DNA from: JAJCYL01 sp963664285
GTDB lineage: Bacteria; Bacteroidota; Bacteroidia; Cytophagales; Cyclobacteriaceae
DNA: 64,000 nucleotides
NCBI GenBank assembly: GCA_963664285.2
Contig: CAXXNX010000084.1
Span: 124,001-188,000 of the forward strand
Direction: 5' to 3'
A program made the translations under genes and the position numbers. Positions 8,743-18,062 of the stretch are shown in pieces. The notes under the pieces were generated by a model. It saw nothing but the letters and a program-made list of their open reading frames with translations, made no database searches and was not told where the DNA came from. Each line of letters starts with the position of its first letter. Position 1 is the stretch's first letter.

Positions 8743-9816
8743 GGCTAAGTTCTAAATAACACAGCAATTATTATTATCTTCGCTATATGATATCAAGTCA
8801 AGAGATCAAAAATTTATTTGCACAATTGCCGATAAGTTCCCAAACCGAATTGTTGGATGAGTTGCTCCAGGAGCAGGAATTACAAGGCAAAGTATTGATT
8901 GCCGCTCAACAACAAATAGCAGAGAAAAGAAAGAAGAAACCCTGTCCAAATTGCACAAGCGAGAAGGTATATAAGAGGGGCAGGCAAAAAGGTGTGCAGA
9001 TGTATCAGTGCAATGAATGTAAAAGATGGTACAGTGAAACAACAGGGACACCTTTGTATGGCATCAAGCTTAAATCAAAATGGCAATCTTATCTGCGCTG
9101 CATGGAGCAGGGCATGCCGATAAAAAAGATAGCAAAACAAATCGGAATAAGCATCCAGACAAGCTTCGACTGGCGGCATAAGATATTGGAGTTCACTAAA
9201 TGAGTTTGTTCCCGAACAGTTATCCTCGGAAGTAGAATGTGATGAATTGGAACTGGCACTTAACAACAAGGGCAGTCGAAATTTAGATAGGGCAGCAAGA
9301 AAGAGGGGAAACGATTTCATACGGAATATGGGAAAGGAAGAGGTCACAGTTGTCCAGGTAGTAACAGCGGTTGAACGCAAGGGGGAGAAGTACCTTAAAG
9401 CTGTTGCATCAAAACGGCTGAGCAAAGAAGAAATTTCAAAGGCATTGGATGGGAAGTTGGCCTACGGTGCAACCTTGATTACAGATAAGCACCCTTCTTA
9501 TAAGGCTTTTGCCAAAGACAACCCCTCCATAAAGCACAAAGCGCTATTGGCCAAAGATCATGTGGATAGAGATGATAAAACAATCCATCTGCAAAAAGTA
9601 AACAATGTTCACACTCAACTTAGGACATTCTTACGCCCATTCAATGGTGTCAGTTCCAAATATTTGCAAAACTACCTGAATTGGTATGCTTATGCTGACC
9701 GAATGAGAGAGTAAAACAACTTTGAAACAATGGTTTCTGACTATGCTATTAACGGATCAAGCCTATCATCTGTATGAGCTATTTAAACAAAATGCTGTTA
9801 TAATTAGAACTTAGCT
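8743..9816 (+). mobile_element. IS1595-type element copy 1, inside the solute-binding protein gene
   Basis: The ends are GGCTAAGTTCTAAATAACAC and the related TTATAATTAGAACTTAGCT, and the perfect 8-bp duplication ctattttg lies at 8735-8742 and 9817-9824. The same element recurs inverted at 10620-11692 and 52090-53173. The transposase here is frameshifted, so this copy would need help in trans to move. Confidence 0.95.
8787..9714 (+). pseudogene. IS1595-type transposase, frameshifted
   Basis: It matches the intact 308-residue copy at 10722-11648 almost base for base, with a helical leader, a CPNC...CNEC zinc ribbon, an HTH (IKKIAKQIGISIQTSFDWRHK) and a DDE core. One extra G near 9188 (attggagttc instead of attgagttc) ends the first frame at EFTK and leaves the second half to start at 9247. 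Copy 3 carries the same extra G, so the lesion is shared rather than private. Confidence 0.93.
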
Positions 9817-10619
9817 CTATTTTGTAAGGCCCTGAACCTCCCTTTTTTAATTCACTTCTGAATCCGTCGGAAGCCAGAAATTTCGCATATCGCAAGACCC
9901 TTGGATCTTCTTGGAGATTCTCATATTCGTTAATTATTTCTTCAAGTTCTAAATCATCAAGGAGGCCATCAGGATCATATATATGCCGGGGTAATATATA
10001 AAATCGACCTATCCTGGGTCTCAAATTCTCTCTGCTCCCAAGGGCAACTAACTCAAAAATATCGTGATTGTCATCTTTAATATTAATTCCTTTAATATAA
10101 GACAAGTTTAAGCGCATGGATTGATTATCAATTTTCGGTAAGTTGATAATCTTTAATGTCGTTTCAATATCATCACTATCAATTTTGTTGTCAAAGTCCC
10201 ATTTTGCTTCTTCTCTAATTTTATATCCATATATTTTAAAATCACCCGAATCTCTGATGGATTTAAGTTGAGCTACCCAAGGTAAAACATCACTTGTGAT
10301 ATCATCCAGTTTTTCAGGGAATTCATAAACTTTATCGAAAATTGTATTCGCCTCGCTTGATTGTACTCCAATGGGAATAAGAGTATCAGGAAACTTATTG
10401 AATCTCACTCGAACGATAGACTCATTTTTCTTATTTCCTTCTGAACAGGCAAAAAAGATTATATGACCACAAATTATCCCGCATTATTCATAGGCCACCA
10501 ATTTTGGGATTAATAATGGGTTGCTAACTATTTTTGATTGGAGTGTATGTATTAATTTGAAGATCAACCAGGTTTCTGGATTTCAAAGGACATTAGAGCG
10601 TTTTTTTGTTAGAATTTTT

Positions 10620-11692
10620 AGCTAAGTTCTAATTATAACAGCATTTTGTTTAAATAGCTCATACAGATGATAGGCTTGATCCGTTAATAGCATAGTCAGA
10701 AACCATTGTTTCAAAGTTGTTTTACTCTCTTATTCGGTCAGCATAAGCATACCAATTCAGGTAGTTTTGCAAATATTTGGAACTGACACCATTGAATGGG
10801 CGTAAGAATGTCCTAAGTTGAGTGTGAACATTGTTTACTTTTTGCAGATGGATTGTTTTATCATCTCTATCCACATGATCTTTGGCCAATAGCGCTTTGT
10901 GCTTTATGGAGGGGTTGTCTTTGGCAAAAGCCTTATAAGAAGGGTGCTTATCTGTAATCAAGGTTGCACCGTAGGCCAACTTCCCATCCAATGCCTTTGA
11001 AATTTCTTCTTTGCTCAGCCGTTTTGATGCAACAGCTTTAAGGTACTTCTCCCCCTTGCGTTCAACCGCTGTTACTACCTGGACAACTGTGACCTCTTCC
11101 TTTCCCATATTCCGTATGAAATCGTTTCCCCTCTTTCTTGCTGCCCTATCTAAATTTCGACTGCCCTTGTTGTTAAGTGCCAGTTCCAATTCATCACATT
11201 CTACTTCCGAGGATAACTGTTCGGGAACAAACTCATTTAGTGAACTCAATATCTTATGCCGCCAGTCGAAGCTTGTCTGGATGCTTATTCCGATTTGTTT
11301 TGCTATCTTTTTTATCGGCATGCCCTGCTCCATGCAGCGCAGATAAGATTGCCATTTTGATTTAAGCTTGATGTCATACAAAGGTGTCCCTGTTGTTTCA
11401 CTGTGCCATCTTTTACATTCATTGCACTGATACATCTGCACACCTTTTTGTCTGCCCCTCTTATATACCTTCTCGCTTGTGCAATTTGGACAGGGTTTCT
11501 TCTTTCTTTTCTCTGCTATTTGTTGTTGAGCGGCAATCAATACTTTGCCTTGTAATTCCTGCTCCTGAAGCAACTCATCCAACAATTCGGTTTGGGAACT
11601 TATCGGCAATTGTGCAAATAAATTTTTGATCTCTTGACTTGATATCATATAGCGAAGATAATAATAATTGCTGTGTTATTTAGAACTTAGCC
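10620..11692 (-). mobile_element. IS1595-type element copy 2, intact
   Basis: Same ends as copy 1 in opposite orientation. A perfect 8-bp duplication gaattttt lies at 10612-10619 and 11693-11700. It abuts the left side of the IS1380-type element. With copy 1 it forms an inverted pair only about 800 bases apart that encloses the front of the solute-binding protein gene. Confidence 0.93.
10722..11648 (-). CDS. IS1595-type transposase, intact
   Basis: The 308-residue protein is the only uninterrupted copy of this element's transposase in the window. It has a zinc ribbon (CPNCTSEKVYKRGRQ to CNECKRW), a helix-turn-helix of the resolvase/IS1 type (PIKKIAKQIGISIQTSFDW) and an ISXO2-like DDE domain with CDELELAL as the first acidic motif and LITDKHPSYK as the second. 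It could mobilise the two damaged copies in trans. Confidence 0.93.
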   Translation of the reverse strand: MISSQEIKNLFAQLPISSQTELLDELLQEQELQGKVLIAAQQQIAEKRKKKPCPNCTSEKVYKRGRQKGVQMYQCNECKRWHSETTGTPLYDIKLKSKWQSYLRCMEQGMPIKKIAKQIGISIQTSFDWRHKILSSLNEFVPEQLSSEVECDELELALNNKGSRNLDRAARKRGNDFIRNMGKEEVTVVQVVTAVERKGEKYLKAVASKRLSKEEISKALDGKLAYGATLITDKHPSYKAFAKDNPSIKHKALLAKDHVDRDDKTIHLQKVNNVHTQLRTFLRPFNGVSSKYLQNYLNWYAYADRIRE

Positions 11693-11700
11693 GAATTTTT

Positions 11701-13180
11701 CAATTTTCAGTCAAAGCTCTATTGTGTTCTTATGGAAGAACATTTTTTTGATTAAACTAAACTGTTTAACTGATCGGTCAGTTCACCGTAAGCAAATCGC
11801 CCAGCAGGTATTGATATCTAAAGGCTCTTGAGAATTGTATTGTCAATGATCTTTTCCTTTCTTTCAGGCACGCCCCAACCTTCATCAGGTAAAGCCGGAT
11901 ATTGTCCACTTGCCATCGTTTAGCAAAGTGGTGTTTTGTTTTGGCAATTAATAATTTAATCTGCCGGAACATGTTCATAACAGAGGGTAGCGATGATTAA
12001 ACGCATGAAATTGGCCCAGTAGCGATGACAGGAAAGCCGGTCGGAATAAGTCATGTTTTTGAGTTCCTTTATTCGATTTTCACTGGCATCACCTCGCTTG
12101 ACATAAAAATCAAAGTAAATCTGTTGAGCGGTCATCGCTTCAAAGTTGCTCACAAAGTAACGGACATTCATTCCTTTTCCGGTAGACTCCACTTTGGCGT
12201 ACAGCTTTTCAGAACGATCCCAGCTTTTGGCCTGGTAAGTAAACGGGCCAACAAACTCTTGATGTTTGATGATTTTTGAAGCATATTCCTTTTTTACTTC
12301 AATGATAGTCTGTTTGGTAAAAGTCTTTAAAACTTCATTACTACTAATACCTAAACAAAATTGAAGGTCAAACTGCTTAGCTATCCGATAAAAAGATGCT
12401 CCTGAAAAGCCACTATCCGCTCGAATAAGGATCTTTACTGAGGGCAGTTTTTTTCTGATTTTAATGACAATCCTTTTCAATAAGGCCACAAACCATTTGT
12501 TGGAGTGACAATTGCCCGGACGTAGTACTGGTAAAATGACCTGACCGGTGTTCCCGTCCTTAAAGAACAACTCATGGTACATAGTCTGTCCATAATAGCC
12601 ATTATACAAACTGAGTTGTTGGGATCCATGAGTAGGGTCATCGGTACCATCTACATCAATGATGATTTGACCAGTCTTCTCTTTCAACTCCTCTACATAA
12701 CGGTCTACAAACCATTGACTCATCTGGTAGATCAGACTCCGATCGGCCTTGTTTTCAAATCGACTTAAAGTAGGCTGGGAACATAATCCGCTATCTAGTA
12801 CTTTACGGATCACCGGATCCTCTCGGAGTTTTTGTTCGTCATTGCAATCCTGATAGCCCTGCATCATTAAAAACACCCGTTGGCGAAGCATTTCTTCATA
12901 AGTGTATTCGATAAAAAAGGGGTTTCGATAGTCAGGAATCAGTGCGGCGAAGCTTTTTAATAGACCAGTCTTTCTCTCTACTTTTTCACTTAACAATATC
13001 GCTCCGTCTGAGCTAATCGCTGATGCTGAAAAATCAAATTTAAAAGCTTGTTTTCCTCGATAAAATACGGTATCTTTTTCCTTATATTCAGGCATAAATT
13101 AATTGCTTATTTTGTTGTCTAACTATCTCAATATAAGCAATTTATGCCTGTTTTTTATTGTCTACTATGAATTTTTCGGG
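11701..13180 (-). mobile_element. IS1380-family element, left end unresolved
   Basis: The right edge is set by the 58 bases shared with the start of the window, ending in cggg before ttaa. The left end was not identified: it merges with the target duplication of IS1595 copy 2 at about 11693-11700, and the terminal repeat there is not clear. The body holds one IS1380-type transposase, now frameshifted. Confidence 0.75.
11778..13095 (-). pseudogene. IS1380-family transposase, frameshifted near the C-terminus
   Basis: The first 379 codons (13095 down to 11956) carry IS1380 features: TLSRFENKADR, DVDGTDDPTHG with the first catalytic aspartate, ILIRADSGFSG with the second, and the C-terminal YVKRGDASENRIKELK carrying the glutamate. 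The frame then ends at CYEHVPAD. The remaining family-typical tail (HFAKRWQVDNIRLYLMKVGA) continues in another frame to 11778, giving a usual total near 435 residues. One nucleotide change around 11965-11975 would restore it. Confidence 0.85.
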
Positions 13181-13294
13181 TTAAGAAGCGTCTCATCCAT
13201 TTCATGCCGTGAAGGTAGGCACTACGTACTATCCTCAATTTAGATATTTCGTAATATCTAGTGGTTATTTTAATCGATTATTGACTTAAATAAA

Positions 13295-13471
13295 TTAGTC
13301 GCAATTATCCCATTCTGAGCCTCCCCCGCAAGTCTTACCACCTAAAATTTGCGCTTCATTATTCTATTCCGAACCGCCGCCGTCGGTCTTATTAATTGGA
13401 TATGAACTGCTTGAAATTCCAAATGACGAAATGCCCAAAGAAATTAACAAATAAAAAAAGAATGATAACAT
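13295..13471 (-). other. Tiny ORF with signal-like N-terminus, two GGGSE modules and an internal TAG
   Basis: This lies in the 390-base gap between the IS1380 and IS30 elements, which otherwise shows nothing recognisable. From ATG at 13471 the frame reads MLSFFFYLLISLGISSFGIS, a hydrophobic signal-like segment, then SSSYPINKTDGGGSE and a TAG at 13366-13364. Without a shift it continues NNEAQILGGKTCGGGSEWDNCD to a TAA at 13295. The GG followed by a short Cys-containing tail resembles leader-core junctions of small exported peptides, but the family is not recognised. It may be a peptide gene broken by a nonsense mutation, a readthrough product, or chance. Confidence 0.4.
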
Positions 13472-13602
13472 GATCTGTGCTTTTAAAGATTTCAAAATGA
13501 TTCTAAAATTGAGAGACTAATGGGTGCTCGTAGATGACATTTGATATAAATTTTTAACTATGAACATTTGATGTAAGCTGAGATCAACTAATAAGTGCAA
13601 TT

Positions 13603-13640
13603 GAAGGATGAAAAAGCTTTTAAGGGCTTTTTCATCCTTC
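13603..13640 (+). terminator. Subterminal hairpin of IS30, terminator-like
   Basis: A perfect 15-bp stem (GAAGGATGAAAAAGC / GCTTTTTCATCCTTC) with an 8-base loop lies between the left IS end and the transposase. It is kept in all four copies, with a small deletion in copy D. It is well placed to stop transcription entering from flanking DNA. Confidence 0.55.
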
Positions 13641-13654
13641 AAAAGCCTGAGCAG

Positions 13655-13672
13655 TGCAATCTTTGGATTGCA
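13655..13672 (+). promoter_or_regulatory. Hairpin abutting the IS30 transposase start codon
   Basis: A 7-bp stem (TGCAATC / GATTGCA) with loop TTTG ends two bases before ATG 13675. It would cover the ribosome-binding region and limit transposase translation. The same hairpin is present in copies B, C and D. Confidence 0.5.
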
Positions 13673-13674
13673 AA

Positions 13675-14679
13675 ATGTCAAAAAACTACACACATCTCAG
13701 TATTGATCAAAGGTATCAAATTGAAGCATTATTGAAAACAGGAGCTACTCAAAAGGAGATTGCCTGTATCGTTCATTTTCACCCATCTACGATCTCACGT
13801 GAGCTTAAGCGAAATGTGGGTTCAAGAGGTAGGGGAGCTGGTGTCTATCGAACAGCAAATGCACAAAGGAGGACCAATCTTCGTCATCAAGAAAAGCCAA
13901 AAAGAGTGATTTTCACCAAACCCATGAAAGACTGGATAGTTAACCGGCTCCAAGAAGATAGATGGAGTCCTGAATTGATCAGCCATCAGGGAAAGAAAAC
14001 GAGAGAATGTCCACTTAGCCATGAATGGATTTACCAATGGATATGGGAATGTAAGCACACCAACCACCAGGAAAACCAAGAATACAAACAACTATACACA
14101 TATCTAAAACATGGCAAACGAAGGCGCAAACGAGGAAACAGAAAAGATCGTAGAGGTATTATCCCGAATAGGGTATCAATTGAACAGCGACCCCAGATCA
14201 TTAACAAAAGGGAACGATTGGGAGATATAGAAGTCGATTTAATGATGGGTAAAAACCACAAAGGCTCTTTGTTGGTGATGACAGACCGAGCAAGTCTTTT
14301 TACCAGAATCAGAAAGATGCACAGTAAAAATGCCGATCAAATGGCCGAAGCTATTGTGGAGGAACTCTCTCAGGATAAACACAAACTGGAAACACTCACT
14401 TTTGATAATGATATGGCATTTTCTAAACATGAGTTGATTGCTCAATCCCTTGATGTGGATGCCTATTTCACTCGTCCCTATACTAGTCAGGATAAAGGGA
14501 CAGTTGAAAATAGGATTGGGGTAATCAGAAGGTTTTATCCTAAGAAAACAGATATTAGATTTGTTACAGAGGAGCAAATCAAAGTTGTTGAAAACAAAAT
14601 CAATGAACGCCCTGTTAGAAAATTTAATTACCTAAACGCAAAGCAAGTGCTACAAAGGAAAATTGCACTTATTACTTGA
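13675..14679 (+). CDS. IS30-family transposase, intact
   Basis: I start at ATG 13675 (MSKNYTHLS); an upstream GTG at 13654 lies inside the leader hairpin and adds only seven residues. The protein has the IS30 N-terminal helix-turn-helix (IDQRYQIEALLKTGATQKEIA, then HPSTISRELKR) and the DDE core, with GDIEVDLMMG, LTFDNDMAFSKHE and DKGTVENRIGVIRRFYPK carrying the acidic residues. It is about 334 residues, normal for the family, and very close to copy D. Confidence 0.94.
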   Translation: MSKNYTHLSIDQRYQIEALLKTGATQKEIACIVHFHPSTISRELKRNVGSRGRGAGVYRTANAQRRTNLRHQEKPKRVIFTKPMKDWIVNRLQEDRWSPELISHQGKKTRECPLSHEWIYQWIWECKHTNHQENQEYKQLYTYLKHGKRRRKRGNRKDRRGIIPNRVSIEQRPQIINKRERLGDIEVDLMMGKNHKGSLLVMTDRASLFTRIRKMHSKNADQMAEAIVEELSQDKHKLETLTFDNDMAFSKHELIAQSLDVDAYFTRPYTSQDKGTVENRIGVIRRFYPKKTDIRFVTEEQIKVVENKINERPVRKFNYLNAKQVLQRKIALIT

Positions 14680-14749
14680 ACTTACATAAGCTTTAAGTAT
14701 GTTAATATTACTTAGGCATTAATGATGTTATAAATCAGACTTTTGGGCA

Positions 14750-16258
14750 ATGGAGGAATTAAATAAACTAACTAGGTTATTGCGTGATCGTGTCAAGGAC
14801 ACCTACTCGGCAATTGATTTAGATTTAAATGAAGATAATCCAAATAAGGAACAGGAATTATTAAATGGAATAATTAGCGGGAACTTCATGACCGATGGTG
14901 AAGCGGCCCATGAACTTTATGGGACGAATGCGGACGATCAACGTTATAGGATGCTAAAATCACGATTGCGTCAACGTTTGCTCAATCTTCTATATTTCGT
15001 GGACTATCGAGACAGCAAAACAAGAATCTCGACGCAATATGAGCAGGAGAGCACCAATTACATACACAAAGCCAAGATCCTGCTTCGGGAAGGTTTGGAT
15101 GATATCGCAGAAAAAATGGTAAACAAGGCGTTGGCTATTGCTAAAGAAACGGAATTAACTGATGTCACTTTGGAAGGACTCGGTATCCTTAGGAAACTCC
15201 ACTCCTTTCGCTGTCAGCCAGCCAATTTCTACAAAAATTTAGAAGAGCTGGGGCATTACAGAAAACTAAATGAGATAGAAAACAAGGCATATAATTTGTA
15301 TTATGAACAAAGAATGCTGGTCAAGAAATCTGTCAACTCAAGAAAAAAGAACCTTGACGATGCCATCAAAGTGGTTGATGAGCTAGAAAGGCTCTGGAAA
15401 GAAACAAATTCATTCAACATTTTCGATTTCTACTACATCCTAAATGTGATATGCCATGAATCAATTGGCAATTATCAAATTATTTTGGAATTAACCCAAG
15501 AAACAGAAAAGTTGGTAAAGGACGAAAAAATCAATCCTTTGAGGTTCGATGAACGTTTCAACGTATTCATGAAGACCTACGCATTATTGCGAACCAAACA
15601 ATTCGATGAAGGTCTAAAATACGCGAAAAATGCGCTAACATATTTTGAGAGATCCGACTCTAATTGGTTTGCTCATATGGAGAATTATTTTCTCTTAGCG
15701 GTACGCAACCGGGAATATGATTTAGGGGCAGACATTATCGATCAGGTTTTCCGCAATCCCAACATGGACAAACTAATGGTAAAACCTGTCCAGCGATGGA
15801 AACTATTGAGAGCCTATATGTACCATATACATCCTGAAAAGCATCTCAACGACATTGTCAACTTTGACCAGTTTTATGTATCTCTTAATGTGCTCAACCA
15901 AGATAAGAATGGTTTCAATGTTGCCTTAATGATCCTTGAATTCCTGCATTACTTAATTCGGGATGAAAAAGACAAATTACTGGACAAGGTGGAAAGATTG
16001 CAGAAATACATTTACCGGCACTTGAATGAAGGAGAGATTACTTACAGGGACAAACTATTTTTTAAGCTCCTATTAGTGATGATTGACAGCGGCTTTGAAC
16101 CTGATTTGGCGAAGAAACGGGGTCAAAAGCTCTATGAAAAGCTTAAAACAGCGGATGAACCAGGTGATGCCTATGCCGATTTGGAAATTGTGCCCTATGA
16201 AGACCTTTGGCAGCATGTGATTGAGATGGCCAGCAAAGAATATGCTATGGCAAGATGA
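14750..16258 (+). CDS. Conserved helical repeat protein of unknown function
   Basis: A 502-residue soluble protein with no signal peptide or membrane segment. It is almost all helical and rich in Lys, Glu, Leu and Tyr, with paired-helix patterns such as KAKILLREGLDDIAEKMVNKALAIAKE that look like degenerate TPR units. No catalytic motif is seen. The frame is intact and the start is 63 bases after the IS30 copy A boundary, so its promoter region may be partly replaced by the IS end. It converges on the ABC exporter gene. Confidence 0.8.
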   Translation: MEELNKLTRLLRDRVKDTYSAIDLDLNEDNPNKEQELLNGIISGNFMTDGEAAHELYGTNADDQRYRMLKSRLRQRLLNLLYFVDYRDSKTRISTQYEQESTNYIHKAKILLREGLDDIAEKMVNKALAIAKETELTDVTLEGLGILRKLHSFRCQPANFYKNLEELGHYRKLNEIENKAYNLYYEQRMLVKKSVNSRKKNLDDAIKVVDELERLWKETNSFNIFDFYYILNVICHESIGNYQIILELTQETEKLVKDEKINPLRFDERFNVFMKTYALLRTKQFDEGLKYAKNALTYFERSDSNWFAHMENYFLLAVRNREYDLGADIIDQVFRNPNMDKLMVKPVQRWKLLRAYMYHIHPEKHLNDIVNFDQFYVSLNVLNQDKNGFNVALMILEFLHYLIRDEKDKLLDKVERLQKYIYRHLNEGEITYRDKLFFKLLLVMIDSGFEPDLAKKRGQKLYEKLKTADEPGDAYADLEIVPYEDLWQHVIEMASKEYAMAR

Positions 16259-16269
16259 AAATGGCTCCA

Positions 16270-18060
16270 TCAATTGAATAAGGACACTGGTAAATCCTTA
16301 TATGAACCTTGCGAAATTATTTGACCATTCTCTAAAACGTATATTTGGTCACATTTCGCAATGGAATTTAGACGGTGGGTTATGATAATAGTCGTTCTAT
16401 TTTCCATAAGTCTTCCTATCGCCTCTCTAACCATATCTTCTGATGACTGATCAAGCGCCGAAGTTGCTTCGTCAAGAATTAGAATAGGAGCATCTTTTAA
16501 AACGGCCCGTGCGATGGCTATTCGCTGCCTTTCACCACCTGATAATCTTGATCCCCGCTCACCAATAATGGTCTCATAACCGAGAGGTAAGTTTCCGATA
16601 AATTCATCGGCATTGGCCATTTCGGCTGCTTCAACTATACGCTCATTAGAAATGCCGGATTGACCAAGAGTTATGTTATTACGAATGGTATCATTGAATA
16701 GTACGGTGTCCTGACTGACCACAGCAATAAGATTGCGCAAATCATGCAAATTACAAGACCTGAGATCTAGGCCGTCCATTAGTATAGCGCCTCTTGTGGG
16801 GTCATGAAAACGGGATATGAGGTCTGCTAGTGTGGATTTTCCGCCACCAGAAGGCCCAACAATCGCATATGTCTTCCCCTTATCTATCTGTAGATTTACG
16901 TTCTTTAAAACCTCTTTGCTTTCATAAGCAAAAGACACCTCCCTGAATTCAATGTTATTTTTGAATGTGTTCAAACACAGTGCAGATGAGTCCTGCTGAA
17001 TATTATTATCATGGTCGATTATTTCGAATACTCTTTTGGCGCTTGCAAGACCTCGTTGCATTAAACTGTGCGCCTGAGATAGCGCTTTGGCCGGGGCGAG
17101 AACCTGGCTAAAGATTATTAAAAAGGCGATGAATTGTGAAGCGCTTAATTCAGCTGAATCACCGAGCATTATACTTCCACCTACTATCAGGATAATCACC
17201 ATAGTAGCTACTCCAATAATTTCTGAGATAGGGCCCGCCAGTTGAAATTTAATTCCCATCGACCGGTTGAAATTCGCATAGTCTCTGTTTTTTTTATCAA
17301 ACTGATTACCTATAAATGATTGAGCGCCATAACTCTTTATTTCCCGAATACCTGAAAGCATCTGATCTATTATAAAACCAATTTCTCCTAAAACATTCTG
17401 AGTCTCCAAAGCCTTTCTTTTCAATTTCTTGGCAATGGCGGATATGCTCAGGCCCGAAACGGGAATGAGCACCAAAGAATAGAGCGCCAAAGAGGCAGAC
17501 ATTGAAAATAGGATCCATAAGTAGCCTGCTATCAATAGTGGTTCTTTAAGATAAATCTTTAATGTATAGATCACCGAAGTCTCAATCTCCTGGATATCAT
17601 TCATGACCCGGGTAACTAAGTCTCCCTTCTTCCTTCCTGAGAGAAAAGCCAGTGATAAATCCACTAGTTTGTTGAAGATATTTCTCCTCAAATTGTAGAT
17701 TATGCTCAACCTTAGCTCCACCAGGCATAAATCAGCGAGATATCTAAAGAGATTAGCTAGAAATACTGAAATAAGTACTATAAGGCAGATATAGACAAGC
17801 GCTGCTTTCTTCCCTTCTTCATTAATGACCCCATGTAAATACGAATAAAATGAATACTTTAAGTAAGCTATGCTGATTGAGGAATCATTTACATTGTAAA
17901 TTGGTTGCTCAACCTCATTAAAAAGCACTCCCAGAATGGGTATGAGTGCAGAAAAATTGATCAGGCTAAAAACGACAAAGAGAATGGTCAACAAGAAATA
18001 TAGACCAAAGAATTTCTTTTTCAGTTTTGCCTGTTTTACAATACGTAGGAACGTATCCAT
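16270..18060 (-). CDS. ABC exporter, fused permease and ATPase (MsbA-like)
   Basis: A 596-residue half-transporter. The N-terminal half has about six hydrophobic segments, starting at FFGLYFLLTILFVVFSLINF. The C-terminal nucleotide-binding domain has Walker A GPSGGGKST, the signature LSGGERQR, Walker B ILILDEATSALD and the switch histidine in IIITHRL. Such proteins export lipids, lipopolysaccharide core or peptides as homodimers; the substrate cannot be told. Its start is 3 bases after the end of the Wzi-like gene, so both are probably on one transcript and may serve the envelope. Confidence 0.92.
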   Translation of the reverse strand: MDTFLRIVKQAKLKKKFFGLYFLLTILFVVFSLINFSALIPILGVLFNEVEQPIYNVNDSSISIAYLKYSFYSYLHGVINEEGKKAALVYICLIVLISVFLANLFRYLADLCLVELRLSIIYNLRRNIFNKLVDLSLAFLSGRKKGDLVTRVMNDIQEIETSVIYTLKIYLKEPLLIAGYLWILFSMSASLALYSLVLIPVSGLSISAIAKKLKRKALETQNVLGEIGFIIDQMLSGIREIKSYGAQSFIGNQFDKKNRDYANFNRSMGIKFQLAGPISEIIGVATMVIILIVGGSIMLGDSAELSASQFIAFLIIFSQVLAPAKALSQAHSLMQRGLASAKRVFEIIDHDNNIQQDSSALCLNTFKNNIEFREVSFAYESKEVLKNVNLQIDKGKTYAIVGPSGGGKSTLADLISRFHDPTRGAILMDGLDLRSCNLHDLRNLIAVVSQDTVLFNDTIRNNITLGQSGISNERIVEAAEMANADEFIGNLPLGYETIIGERGSRLSGGERQRIAIARAVLKDAPILILDEATSALDQSSEDMVREAIGRLMENRTTIIITHRLNSIAKCDQIYVLENGQIISQGSYKDLPVSLFN

Positions 18061-18062
18061 AC

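Larger units (their letters stand above)
7704..10477 (-). pseudogene. ABC-type solute-binding lipoprotein (family 5), split by IS1595
   Basis: The C-terminal part (7704-8742) and N-terminal part (9825-10477) are two pieces of one extracellular solute-binding protein of the peptide/nickel type, family 5. Removing 8743-9816 and one copy of the 8-bp duplication ctattttg joins GSGPYKI directly to ADWNEGSSVIV in frame. The result is a protein of more than 500 residues. Upstream of the first ATG the frame stays open and reads IIFFACSEG, a lipobox, but contains no ATG before the preceding stop, so the start may also be damaged or use an unusual codon. As it stands the gene cannot make a full binding protein. 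No permease or ATPase genes are adjacent. Confidence 0.9.
13577..14686 (+). mobile_element. IS30-family element copy A, intact
   Basis: The left end GCTGAGATCAACTAATAAGTG and the right end, complement TGTAAGTTCAAGTAATAAG, form an imperfect terminal repeat of about 24 bases. A 3-bp duplication, taa, flanks it at 13574-13576 and 14687-14689. Copies B, C and D are at 29954-31051, 50793-51943 and 58763-59871. The transposase is intact. Confidence 0.93.

Noticed and set aside
11690..11705. Left end of the IS1380 element at ccgaatttttca
   Set aside because: The gaattttt part is the target duplication of IS1595 copy 2 (also at 10612-10619), so the match to the IS1380 right end may be coincidental.
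13654..13674. GTG start for the IS30 transposase adding MQSLDCK
   Set aside because: The codon lies within the leader hairpin and the added residues are not family-typical; ATG 13675 is preferred.
13822..14577. Several minus-strand ORFs of 76-112 codons inside IS30 copies
   Set aside because: They recur in every IS30 copy and lie antisense to the transposase with no protein-like family; they are shadows of the transposase sequence.
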